Positions 9,369 through 16,996 of a stretch of 64,000 bases of DNA are shown here, piece by piece. Every line of letters starts with the position of its first letter. The stretch's first letter is position 1. A program made the translations under genes and the position numbers. The notes under the pieces were generated by a model. It ran no database searches. It worked only from the letters and a program-made list of their open reading frames with translations, and was not told the origin of the DNA. Origin of the DNA: DASXTC01 sp036505635 (lineage in GTDB: Bacteria > Acidobacteriota > Polarisedimenticolia > JACPZX01 > DASXTC01); contig DASXTC010000045.1 of the NCBI GenBank assembly GCA_036505635.1, positions 62,001-126,000 of the forward strand, given 5' to 3'.

Positions 9369-11016
9369 TCCGGTGCGGCTGATCGGCGTCCGCGCCCCTG
9401 CGCGCGCGCAAGTCGGCGGCGTACTCCTGGTAGTTCCCTTCGAAGAAGACGACCTGGCTGTCTCCCTCGAACGCGAGTATGTGGGTCGCGATCCGGTCGA
9501 GGAACCATCGATCGTGGCTGATGACGACCGCGCACCCGGCGAAGCTCACCAGCGCCTCCTCCAGCGCCCGCAACGTGTCGACGTCGAGATCGTTGGTGGG
9601 CTCGTCCAGCAGCAGGACATTGGCGCCGCTCTTGAGTATCCGCGCGAGGTGGATTCGGTTGCGCTCTCCACCGGACAGGTCCTTCACCCGTTTCTGCTGG
9701 TCGGAGCCCTTGAAGTTCAATGACGCGACGTAGGCGCGCGAATTCATCGTGCGCTTGCCCAGCGTGATGGTCTCGTTTCCCTCCGAGATCGCCTGCCAGA
9801 CGGTGTCGTCCCCTTTGAGCACGTCGCGGCTCTGGTCCACGTAGGCCAGCTTCACCGTCTCGCCGATCCTGAGCGCCCCGCCGTCGGGCGTCTCCCCGCC
9901 GGTGATCATGCGGAACAACGTCGTCTTTCCCGCGCCGTTGGGTCCGATGACGCCGACGATGCCGCCCGGCGGCAGGGAGAAGGAGAGGTCCTCGATCAGC
10001 AGCAGATCGCCGTATCCCTTGCGCAGGTGCACGGCCTCCACCACGAGGTCCCCGAGACGGGACCCCGGCGGGATGTAGATCTCGACCGTCTCGGGCGCCC
10101 GCTCCATCTCCTCGGCGAGAAGCTTCTCGTAGGCGTTGAGGCGGGCTTTTCCCTTGGCGTGTCGAGCCCGCGGGCTCATCCTCACCCATTCGAGCTCGCG
10201 CTGCAGGGTGCGTTGTCTGACGCTGGCCGCCTTCTCCTCCTGCCCGAGGCGGGCCTGCTTCTGCTCGAGCCACGAGGTGTAGTTTCCTTCCCAGGGGATC
10301 CCGGCCCCGCGGTCCAGCTCCAGGATCCAGCCGGCGACGTTGTCGAGGAAGTAGCGGTCGTGCGTGACCGCCACGACCGTGCCGGAGTACTCCTTGAGGT
10401 ACCTCTCGAGCCAGGCGACTGACTCGGCGTCCAGGTGGTTGGTCGGCTCGTCGAGCAGGAGCAGATCCGGTCTCTGAAGGAGCAGGCGGCACAGGGCCAC
10501 GCGCCGGCGCTCGCCGCCCGAGAGGGTCGAGACCTCGGCATCCGCGGGCGGGCAGCGCAGGGCGTCCATCGCGATCTCCAACGTTCGATCGAGCTCCCAG
10601 GCGCCGGCCGCCTCGATCTGATCCTGCACGCGCCCCTGCTCTTCGAGCAGCTTCTCCATCTCGTCGGGCTCCAGCGGCTCCGAGAACCGGTCGCTGATGG
10701 CGTTGTAGCGGTCCAGCAGGGCTCGCGTGCCGGCCACCCCCTCCTCGATATTGCCCAGGACCGTCTTTGCCGGATCGAGGGCCGGCTCCTGCGGGAGCAG
10801 CCCGACCTTGATGTTCTTCGCGGAAAAGGCCTCGCCGAGGAACTCGGCGTCGAGCCCGGCCATGATCCTCAACAGCGAGCTCTTGCCCGCTCCGTTGAGC
10901 CCGAGCACTCCGATCTTGGCTCCGAAGTAGAACGAGAGCCAGATTCCCTTGAGGATCTCGCGGTTTGGCGGGACCACCTTGCGCAGATCCTTCATGACGA
11001 ATATGAACTCGGGCAT
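9340..11016 (-). CDS. ettA: Energy-dependent translational throttle protein EttA (ABC-F ATPase)
   Basis: 558-residue ABC-F protein with two ABC cassettes and no membrane domain. It acts at the ribosomal E site to gate elongation according to ATP/ADP level. Visible are the first Walker A GLNGAGKS (about residues 39-46), signature LSGGERRR, Walker B LLLLDEPTNHLD, the linker with arginine/lysine-rich PtIM arm (ARHAKGKARLNAYEK), the second Walker A GPNGAGKTT, LSGGERNR and VLLLDEPTNDLD. The N-terminus MPEFIFVMKDLRK is that of EttA. The ATG at 11016 is preceded by GGAGGAA at a 9-10 base spacing, so the longer open frame upstream is not used. Confidence 0.94.
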   Translation of the reverse strand: MPEFIFVMKDLRKVVPPNREILKGIWLSFYFGAKIGVLGLNGAGKSSLLRIMAGLDAEFLGEAFSAKNIKVGLLPQEPALDPAKTVLGNIEEGVAGTRALLDRYNAISDRFSEPLEPDEMEKLLEEQGRVQDQIEAAGAWELDRTLEIAMDALRCPPADAEVSTLSGGERRRVALCRLLLQRPDLLLLDEPTNHLDAESVAWLERYLKEYSGTVVAVTHDRYFLDNVAGWILELDRGAGIPWEGNYTSWLEQKQARLGQEEKAASVRQRTLQRELEWVRMSPRARHAKGKARLNAYEKLLAEEMERAPETVEIYIPPGSRLGDLVVEAVHLRKGYGDLLLIEDLSFSLPPGGIVGVIGPNGAGKTTLFRMITGGETPDGGALRIGETVKLAYVDQSRDVLKGDDTVWQAISEGNETITLGKRTMNSRAYVASLNFKGSDQQKRVKDLSGGERNRIHLARILKSGANVLLLDEPTNDLDVDTLRALEEALVSFAGCAVVISHDRWFLDRIATHILAFEGDSQVVFFEGNYQEYAADLRARRGADADQPHRIKYRKLTRD

Positions 11017-11397
11017 GTTCTTTGATTCCTCCGGCGCGCAAGATAGCACGGCTTTGATCCGCGGACGGCGGCACGGCGTGTGGGTGGCCCCCTCGGAGCC
11101 GCCCCGGCTGGGCCGGTCCAGAGCCTCCCCCGGTGGCGTCAGGGTCTCCCCCTGCCGGCGTCTTGACGCGCGGGACGGGCCGACCTGACGAAAAGTGTCA
11201 CCCCCGGACCCCCCAGACCGGCATAACCGCGCCAATTGCATCAAACGGAGTCTGCTTCTATGTTTGCCCCCGTCCCGCCACCGTCATATTGCCGTGGCCG
11301 CCTCGTGGGTGGGTGCCCGGGCGGCTCCAGGCATGTGGCACGGGATCCTTCGTCCGCAGAGTGTCATCGTCAGTACGGGGGGAGAGGTTCAAGCTCG
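11017..11397. other. Intergenic region between ettA and the signalling island
   Basis: About 380 bases separate the divergent ettA and the PAS gene at 11398. Reading frames run through it on both strands, but their translations are Arg/Pro/Gly-rich and resemble no family. On the minus strand a TATCTT lies about 25 bases before ettA without a good -35. I see no tRNA, riboswitch or terminator. Confidence 0.5.
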
Positions 11398-11994
11398 ATG
11401 CATGACGTCAACAGGGAAGTGCTCGAGGAGATCGATGCCGCCGTCGTGGTGGTGGGTCCTCGCGGCGAGGTGCTCTTCGCCAACCGGAAGGCGGCGACCG
11501 TCATGGAACAGGACTTGACGGGTTCGAACTTGATCGAGGGCGCCTTCGACGATGCCGCCCCGCTGGTGGCGGGCATGGTGGAGGGCTACCGGCGAGCGCG
11601 CTCCTGCCGGCAGGCGTGCCGCGACCTCCTGGTCACCACCGAGGAGGCGGGGGTCCGGTATTACTGGGTGACCGTATCGGGCGGGAGCGCCGCCGCCCAG
11701 CCCGAGGGCCCGCGCGTCGTGATGCTCCAGGACATCAGCGAGCCCCTGACCGAGTCGCCGGCGATCCGGAAGGTCTTCTCCCAGGTGAACCATGACCTGA
11801 GAAGCCCCCTCACCTCCATCGCGGGGGCCGCGGAGCTCCTGTTGTCCGGAAGGGTGGGCGTGGTCGATGGCGTGCAGCGTCGTCTCGTCCGGATCGTGGA
11901 AGAGGGGAGCCAGAAGATGAGCGCCATCCTGGCGCGCACCAAGACCGATCTGGCGCAGGAGTCGCAGGCCGCGGGGGGCCAGGGCGTTGAGTAA
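11398..11994 (+). CDS. PAS protein with HisKA phospho-acceptor domain but no kinase ATPase domain
   Basis: 198 residues. Residues about 8-115 form a PAS-like sensor (DAAVVVVGPRGEVLFANRKA at the start, VVMLQDIS at the end). Residues 122-190 form a HisKA dimerisation/phospho-acceptor helix pair with H-box VNHDLRSPLTSIAG (His132). The protein ends right there; a HATPase domain is absent and the next gene begins in another frame. It therefore cannot phosphorylate itself and may be a phosphotransfer partner, a decoy or a remnant. The ATG at 11398 follows GGGGGAGAGG. Its end overlaps the next receiver gene by eight bases, which suggests coupling. The full kinase at 16997 could supply phosphate in trans (inference). 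Confidence 0.8.
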   Translation: MHDVNREVLEEIDAAVVVVGPRGEVLFANRKAATVMEQDLTGSNLIEGAFDDAAPLVAGMVEGYRRARSCRQACRDLLVTTEEAGVRYYWVTVSGGSAAAQPEGPRVVMLQDISEPLTESPAIRKVFSQVNHDLRSPLTSIAGAAELLLSGRVGVVDGVQRRLVRIVEEGSQKMSAILARTKTDLAQESQAAGGQGVE

Positions 11995-12811
11995 CGAGAA
12001 GATCCTCATCGTGGACGATTCCGAGAACATCCGGCACGTCCTCCAGCTCAACTTCGAGTATCTGGGATACTCGGTGCTGACCGCCCGCGACGGCGAGGAG
12101 GCTCTGCGCCTGATCGAGTCCGAGAGGCCCGAAGTGGTCATCCTCGACGTCATGATGCCGCGCCAGAACGGCTTTCAGGTCTGCCGGCGGATCAAGTCGG
12201 ATCCGCGGACCGCCGACACTCCGGTGATCTTCCTGACCGCCAAGGGACAGAGGGAGGACCGCTACTGGGGCAAGGACTGCGGCGCCGACGAATACCTGAC
12301 CAAACCGTTCAGCGCCGCCGAGCTCGAGAGGATCATCGAGCGGCTCCTGGAAGGACGTCGCGGGGCGATGACCATGAGCCGGTTCGAGCAGGAAGCGACG
12401 GGCCGCCAGCGTCGGGGGGAGCCGCACAGCATCCTGACCGTCAGCTTCGATTCGAAGTCCCTGAACGTATTCCGGCAGAAGTACGGTGAGTTCAGGTTCC
12501 ACGAGGCGGTGGACGGCATCCGCCAGACCGTCGAGATCATCGTCAGGGAGGAAACGGGGGAGGCGCTCGTCTGGATGGCCGGCGACAACGTGCTCAAGGC
12601 GCTCCTGCCCGGCGAGCCCGCGACGGCCGCCGCGATGCGCGATCGGATCGTGGCGCAGGCGGATCTCCTCCTCAAGAGCTTCTACGACGAGCACGACGCG
12701 GGCCGAGGGTACGTCGTCGCGCGCTTCGGCCCCGACGCGCGTGAGGTCCACGTCCCGCTGCTGACGGTGGAGGCCACTCTTGCGATGGACGGCGCCACCG
12801 GCGCCGTCTGA
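11987..12811 (+). CDS. Response regulator with degenerate GGDEF-like output domain
   Basis: 274 residues. Residues 1-120 are a complete receiver: acidic pocket DD (10-11), phospho-acceptor Asp54 in VVILDVMMP, conserved Thr in FLTAK and Lys in YLTKPF. Residues about 130-265 have the outline of a diguanylate cyclase domain (ILTVSFDSKSLNVFRQKYGE, then ALVWMAGDNVLKALLPG), but the GGDEF loop reads MAGDN and the substrate motifs are missing. It is unlikely to make c-di-GMP and may act by protein contact. The TTG at 11987 overlaps the preceding gene by eight bases; the receiver begins immediately (SNEKILIVDDS). Confidence 0.8.
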   Translation: MSNEKILIVDDSENIRHVLQLNFEYLGYSVLTARDGEEALRLIESERPEVVILDVMMPRQNGFQVCRRIKSDPRTADTPVIFLTAKGQREDRYWGKDCGADEYLTKPFSAAELERIIERLLEGRRGAMTMSRFEQEATGRQRRGEPHSILTVSFDSKSLNVFRQKYGEFRFHEAVDGIRQTVEIIVREETGEALVWMAGDNVLKALLPGEPATAAAMRDRIVAQADLLLKSFYDEHDAGRGYVVARFGPDAREVHVPLLTVEATLAMDGATGAV

Positions 12812-12857
12812 CCTGCACTTGCCCGAACGGAATCCCGCACCGGAAGGAGGCAGAGCC

Positions 12858-14282
12858 CTGGACGCCAGGATCCTCGTCGCCGATGACGACCCGCTCGTGC
12901 GCGACACGCTGGCGGAGGTCTTATCATCGTTCGGCTGTCAGGTCGATTCGCGCTCCGACGGCCAGGAGGCCCTGGATGCAATCAAGGACGAGGCCTATGA
13001 CGTCATCTTCCTCGACTATCGCATGCCCGCCCTGAACGGCATCGAGGTCCTGCGCGAGATCGTCGCGCTCCACCCGGAGGCCGCTGTCGTCCTCATCACC
13101 GGGGAAGGGTCCGAGGAGGTCGCGCGCAACGCCTTCAAGATGGGAGCGTTCGATTACATTACCAAGCCGCTGGGCCGCATCGAGGATCTGGAGATTGTCG
13201 TCAACCAGGCGCTGGAGCGCCAGCGTCTCCGGAGCGAGAACCAGAACCTGCGCCTCGAGAACCAGGGACTGCGCTCCCTCATCAGCAGCAAGTATTCCTT
13301 CAGCAACATCGTCGGCGGCACCAGGGAGCTTCGCGGGATCTTCGACCTGATCGATCGCGTGGCTTCCACGCGAAGCACCGTGCTCATCACGGGCGAGAGC
13401 GGCACGGGCAAGGAGCTGATCGCCAGGGCGCTGCACGACCGCAGCGGCCGCCGTGAGCGCCCCTTCGTGAGCGTGAACTGCGGCGCCCTGCCGGACAACC
13501 TCCTCGAGGACGAGCTATTCGGCCACGTCCGGGGCGCCTACACGGATGCCGTCTCCGATCGCCCCGGCCGGTTCGAGCAGGCGCACCAGGGAACCCTCTT
13601 CCTCGACGAGATCGGCAACATGAGCCAGAACCTCCAGGTCAAGCTGCTGCGCGTCCTTCAGGAGCGTGAGGTGACGCCCCTTGGCAGCACGCGGCGCGTG
13701 GCCGTCGACGTCCGGATCGTCGCCGCCACCAACATCGACCTGCGCCAGATGATGGAGGAGAAGCACTTCCGCAAGGACCTCTATTACCGGCTCAACGTGA
13801 TCCACATCAAGCTCCCCTCGCTGCAGGAACGGCGCAGCGACATCCCGATCCTGGTGAGCCACTTCCTGGCCAAGTTCTGCGCCGACATGAGAATGCCCCT
13901 CAAGACGTTCTCGCCGGCCGCCCTGAGGGAGATGATGCGGTTCCCCTGGCCCGGCAACGTCCGACAGCTCGAAAACGTCGTCGAGCGCGCTCTCGCGCTC
14001 TCGGGGGATCAGACACTGCTCGATGTCGCGGATCTGCCAGACGAGGTCCGGTTCGCTCAGAAGGTGCATCTGCCCGAAATCCCGGAAAACGGCGAGACGC
14101 TCGATCTCAGCGCCCTGGTGGCCGACTTCGAGGGTAGGCTCGTGCTTCATGCACTCGAGAAGGCCGAGTGGGTCAAGTCGAGGGCGGCGCGCCTGCTCAA
14201 CCTGAAACGCACGACCCTGATAGAGAAGATGAAACGGCTGGGGATCCCTCTGCGGCGCTCCGACCGTGAAGGCGCGTCCTGA
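12858..14282 (+). CDS. Sigma-54-dependent response regulator (NtrC family)
   Basis: About 474 residues: receiver (ILVADDD, phospho-Asp in VIFLDYRMP, YITKPL), coiled linker RLRSENQNLRLENQGLR, AAA+ domain with Walker A GESGTGKE and Walker B GTLFLDEIG, and a Fis-type helix-turn-helix at the C-terminus (AARLLNLKRTTLIEKMKRLG). It should activate RNA polymerase-sigma54 promoters when phosphorylated. The sigma54-contact loop, normally GAFTGA, reads GAYTDA. The best start is a CTG at 12858, seven bases after GGAAGGAGG; a TTG at 12819 in the same frame lacks a ribosome-binding site. It belongs to the run of two-component and c-di-GMP genes. Confidence 0.9.
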   Translation: MDARILVADDDPLVRDTLAEVLSSFGCQVDSRSDGQEALDAIKDEAYDVIFLDYRMPALNGIEVLREIVALHPEAAVVLITGEGSEEVARNAFKMGAFDYITKPLGRIEDLEIVVNQALERQRLRSENQNLRLENQGLRSLISSKYSFSNIVGGTRELRGIFDLIDRVASTRSTVLITGESGTGKELIARALHDRSGRRERPFVSVNCGALPDNLLEDELFGHVRGAYTDAVSDRPGRFEQAHQGTLFLDEIGNMSQNLQVKLLRVLQEREVTPLGSTRRVAVDVRIVAATNIDLRQMMEEKHFRKDLYYRLNVIHIKLPSLQERRSDIPILVSHFLAKFCADMRMPLKTFSPAALREMMRFPWPGNVRQLENVVERALALSGDQTLLDVADLPDEVRFAQKVHLPEIPENGETLDLSALVADFEGRLVLHALEKAEWVKSRAARLLNLKRTTLIEKMKRLGIPLRRSDREGAS

Positions 14283-14354
14283 TTGTAGGCTCCCCGACGC
14301 TGTGGTATTCTCGGCGCGCGCTGGTCTTCTCCGGCGTTCAGCGATGATGAGCTC

Positions 14355-15167
14355 ATGGAAACCGTCCTGCTGGCTGACGACGAGAGAATCTTCAGAGCGG
14401 TCGAAGGGACGTGCCTCCGGCGCGAGCGGTGCCGTCTCCTGAAGGCCACCGCTTCGGCGCTGCGGGACGTCGCGGTTGCGCGGCGTCCCGACCTCCTGGT
14501 GACCTCCCTCGCGGATGACGAGACGCGGCTGGCGCTGCACCTGGTCCTCTCGGAAAGCTCCCTTGCCTCCGTTCCGATCATCGTCGTGGACTTCCAGAAC
14601 GGCAGAGCCGCGGCAAGGAAGGCTCTCGTGAAGCCCGCGGGGCGGGCCGCGCCGGTGCGGGTGATCTCCGGGGTCCGCTCCGGTCTGGAGACGAGGCTCG
14701 ATGCGGCGATCAAGAAGAGCCTGCCGATCCTCGACCGGGCCAGCGACCGCGTGAGCGTCAGCGTCCCCGTCCGCTGCCGGGTCGAGCGCGTCTCATTCGT
14801 CGTGAGGACGAAGAACATCAGCCCCACGGGCCTCTTTCTCAAGACCGAGAAGCCCCTGGCGCGGGGCAGGCGGTTCATGATCAGCTTCAGCCTCCCCGGG
14901 GCCTTCCCCGGCGGCCAGGGCCCTGGCGCCATCGAGGCCGTCGCGCACCGCCCGCCCTCCCGAATCACCGGTCTCTGCGAGGTGGTCAGACAGGTGGCGA
15001 CGGGGCTGAACGGAGAGCACGACGACCTGATCCCGGGAATGGGGGTCCGCTTCGTCGAGATCGAACAGGGGGCGCGCACGACGCTCGCCCGATTCGTGCG
15101 CGCCGGCGGCACGGCGTCACGGGTTCGGGCGAAAAGCCCGGCCCGCGGGGCGCACGCCTCACATTAG
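14355..15167 (+). CDS. Receiver-like / PilZ domain protein (c-di-GMP effector)
   Basis: 270 residues. Residues 1-120 follow the receiver fold (VLLADDERIF, later RPDLLVTSL), but the phospho-acceptor Asp is replaced within LLVTS, so it is a pseudo-receiver. Residues about 125-245 are a PilZ domain with both c-di-GMP binding motifs: RASDR (128-132, RxxxR) and NISPTG (154-159, N-x-S-x-x-G). It probably binds c-di-GMP and passes the signal to a partner, in keeping with the EAL gene nearby. ATG start at 14355. The last 25 residues are basic and unstructured. Confidence 0.82.
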   Translation: METVLLADDERIFRAVEGTCLRRERCRLLKATASALRDVAVARRPDLLVTSLADDETRLALHLVLSESSLASVPIIVVDFQNGRAAARKALVKPAGRAAPVRVISGVRSGLETRLDAAIKKSLPILDRASDRVSVSVPVRCRVERVSFVVRTKNISPTGLFLKTEKPLARGRRFMISFSLPGAFPGGQGPGAIEAVAHRPPSRITGLCEVVRQVATGLNGEHDDLIPGMGVRFVEIEQGARTTLARFVRAGGTASRVRAKSPARGAHASH

Positions 15168-15197
15168 TAACGGTACCTCACCGGAGACCGACCGCGT

Positions 15198-15590
15198 ATG
15201 CCAGGAATTCTCGTCGTGGACGACCAGGAGGACATCCTTCAGACCACGGCCCTCGTCCTGAGGAAGGGAGGGTACGAGGTCGCGACAGCCTCCACGGGAA
15301 TGGAGGCGATGGGTCTGGCGCACGCGCTGCGCCCGGATCTGATCCTGCTGGACATCGAAATGCCCCGCATGGACGGATGGGAAGCTCTCCGGCTTCTCCG
15401 GCTCGACGAGACGACGCGGGAGATCCCGGTCGCCATGTTCACGATACTCTTCGACCTGCGCGAAAAGGTGCGCGCGCTCAAGTACGGCGCTCAGGATTAC
15501 ATCACCAAGCCCTTTTCGGTGGACGACCTGCTCGAAAGGGTCGCCAGGATCCTGGGCGGCGTCTCCGCGGGCGAGCTGGAGGTCCGGTGA
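15198..15590 (+). CDS. Single-domain response regulator (CheY-like)
   Basis: 130-residue receiver with acidic pocket VVDDQED, phospho-acceptor Asp52 in LILLDIEMP and Lys in YITKPF; the usual Thr/Ser position lies in AMFTILF. No output domain, so it acts by protein-protein contact or as a phosphate relay. Its stop overlaps the GTG of the following EAL gene by four bases (GTGA), so the two are probably made together and the receiver may control the EAL protein. Confidence 0.88.
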   Translation: MPGILVVDDQEDILQTTALVLRKGGYEVATASTGMEAMGLAHALRPDLILLDIEMPRMDGWEALRLLRLDETTREIPVAMFTILFDLREKVRALKYGAQDYITKPFSVDDLLERVARILGGVSAGELEVR

Positions 15591-16945
15591 AGCGAGCAAC
15601 GCCCGTGGATCAGGGCCCACCCGACCCGGGCAGCCCGGACGACTCCACGCCGCGCACGGAACTCCTTCGCCTGAGGGGAGCGCTCTTCGATCCCAACACC
15701 GAGCTCTACTCTGCCCCCGCTCTACTGGAATCGGTTCGCGGCCTCTTCCAGAGGACGCGCACGGTGGGCGTGGTGCACCTGGAGATCGATCCGCAGGGAC
15801 GCGTGGAGGCGGTCTACGGCTGGCAGGTCCTCGACGGCCTGCTCAGGACGGTGGCGCAGGAGCTGCGGCTGCTCGCGGGCGGCAGCCTTCCCGCCGACGC
15901 CTTCGTCTGCCAGAGCGGCATCTACTCCGAGAGATTCCTGATCTTCGCGCCCATCGCCCGCGGCGATCAAGGGAGCCCGTCGGGCTACCTGGGGAGAACC
16001 TGCCGCGGGATCCAGGAGCACCTGGAGAAGCGCTTCGCCGGAATCGACTTTCGATCGATGGCGCCCCGCCCGACGCTGGCCATCGGGTCGGCCGTCATCT
16101 CCGAGCACCCGTTCTACCGCCTCGAGAGGCAGATCTATCGTGCGACGGAGGAGGCCAGCCTGTCCGCCTCCAGGGAGGAATCGCGCGAGCGCGGCCGGCA
16201 GCACGTCGAGCTCAAGCGGATCATCCGGGAGCAGAACATCGAGATCCTCTTCCAGCCCATCCTCCACCTCGAGAGCGAGACGATCATCGGCTACGAGGCC
16301 TTCGCGCGCGGCCCGCGCGACACGGTCTTCGAGACCCCGAGGAGCCTCTTCGCGTACTCGCGGGAGGTGGGGATGTCCGCGGAGCTCGACCTCATGTGCC
16401 AGCGCACGGTGCTGCGACAGGCCCGCCGCCTCGCGGCCGGCGACAAGCTCTTCCTCAACGCGCTCCCCGCGTCGCTGCTCGACCCCGGGTTCCGCGAGGG
16501 GCTGCTGGGTGACCTGCCGGAGGGGTTCCCCATCGCGCGTGAAGACATCGTCCTCGACATCGGTGACATGAACTCCATCGAGGATTACAAGATGTTCGAC
16601 TCGGAGGTGACCGATCTGCGTTCCCGTGGCATCGGCATGTCCATCGACGACGTCGGGCGCGGGGCCTCCAGCCTCGAGAACATCTCCGAGATGGGGCCCG
16701 ATTTCATCAAGGTCGACAACGCCATGGTGAGGAACATCGACAAGAGCATGATCAAACAGGAGATCGTCCGGTCGCTTTGCCAGGCTGCGGTCGCGATGGA
16801 CGCCGTGGTGATAGCCGAAGGTATCGAAACGCGCGAAGAGCTCGCTACGGTGATGCGGTGCGGGGCCACCCACGGCCAGGGATACCTGTTCTACAGACCG
16901 AGCCGGGAACTGCCCGCGATGAAGGCCCGACGACAAGAGATGTAG
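15587..16945 (+). CDS. Degenerate GGDEF-like / EAL domain protein
   Basis: 452 residues. The N-terminal part (about 35-200) resembles a decayed GGDEF domain with no recognisable catalytic loop. Residues about 208-445 are an EAL domain (c-di-GMP phosphodiesterase fold). Compared with active enzymes: the EAL motif reads EAF (237-239), Asn291 is kept, the usual ExT Glu is Asp (LDIGD, Asp324), the metal pair is kept as IDD (354-355), and Lys375 (FIKVD), Glu411 (IAEGIET) and Gln431 (HGQGYLF) are kept. Two changes make it either a weak phosphodiesterase or a c-di-GMP sensor. GTG start at 15587 inside the stop of the receiver gene. Confidence 0.83.
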   Translation: MKRATPVDQGPPDPGSPDDSTPRTELLRLRGALFDPNTELYSAPALLESVRGLFQRTRTVGVVHLEIDPQGRVEAVYGWQVLDGLLRTVAQELRLLAGGSLPADAFVCQSGIYSERFLIFAPIARGDQGSPSGYLGRTCRGIQEHLEKRFAGIDFRSMAPRPTLAIGSAVISEHPFYRLERQIYRATEEASLSASREESRERGRQHVELKRIIREQNIEILFQPILHLESETIIGYEAFARGPRDTVFETPRSLFAYSREVGMSAELDLMCQRTVLRQARRLAAGDKLFLNALPASLLDPGFREGLLGDLPEGFPIAREDIVLDIGDMNSIEDYKMFDSEVTDLRSRGIGMSIDDVGRGASSLENISEMGPDFIKVDNAMVRNIDKSMIKQEIVRSLCQAAVAMDAVVIAEGIETREELATVMRCGATHGQGYLFYRPSRELPAMKARRQEM

Positions 16946-16996
16946 CAACGGGCGCCGGCACCCTCTCCTGCCGGCGCGGTTTCACGGAGCCTCCAG

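Noticed and set aside
9300..9400. Frameshift at the convergent end of the 986-residue protein and ettA
   Set aside because: Both frames end with normal stops and both products are complete; a 29-base convergent overlap explains it.
11330..11352. TGGCACG resembling a sigma54 -24 element before the PAS gene
   Set aside because: Ten bases after the GG there is TT instead of GC, so the -24/-12 spacing rule fails.
11236..11397. 54-residue N-terminal extension of the PAS protein
   Set aside because: The stretch is Pro/Gly/Arg/Ser-rich without similarity, and ATG 11398 has a better ribosome-binding site at the beginning of the PAS domain.
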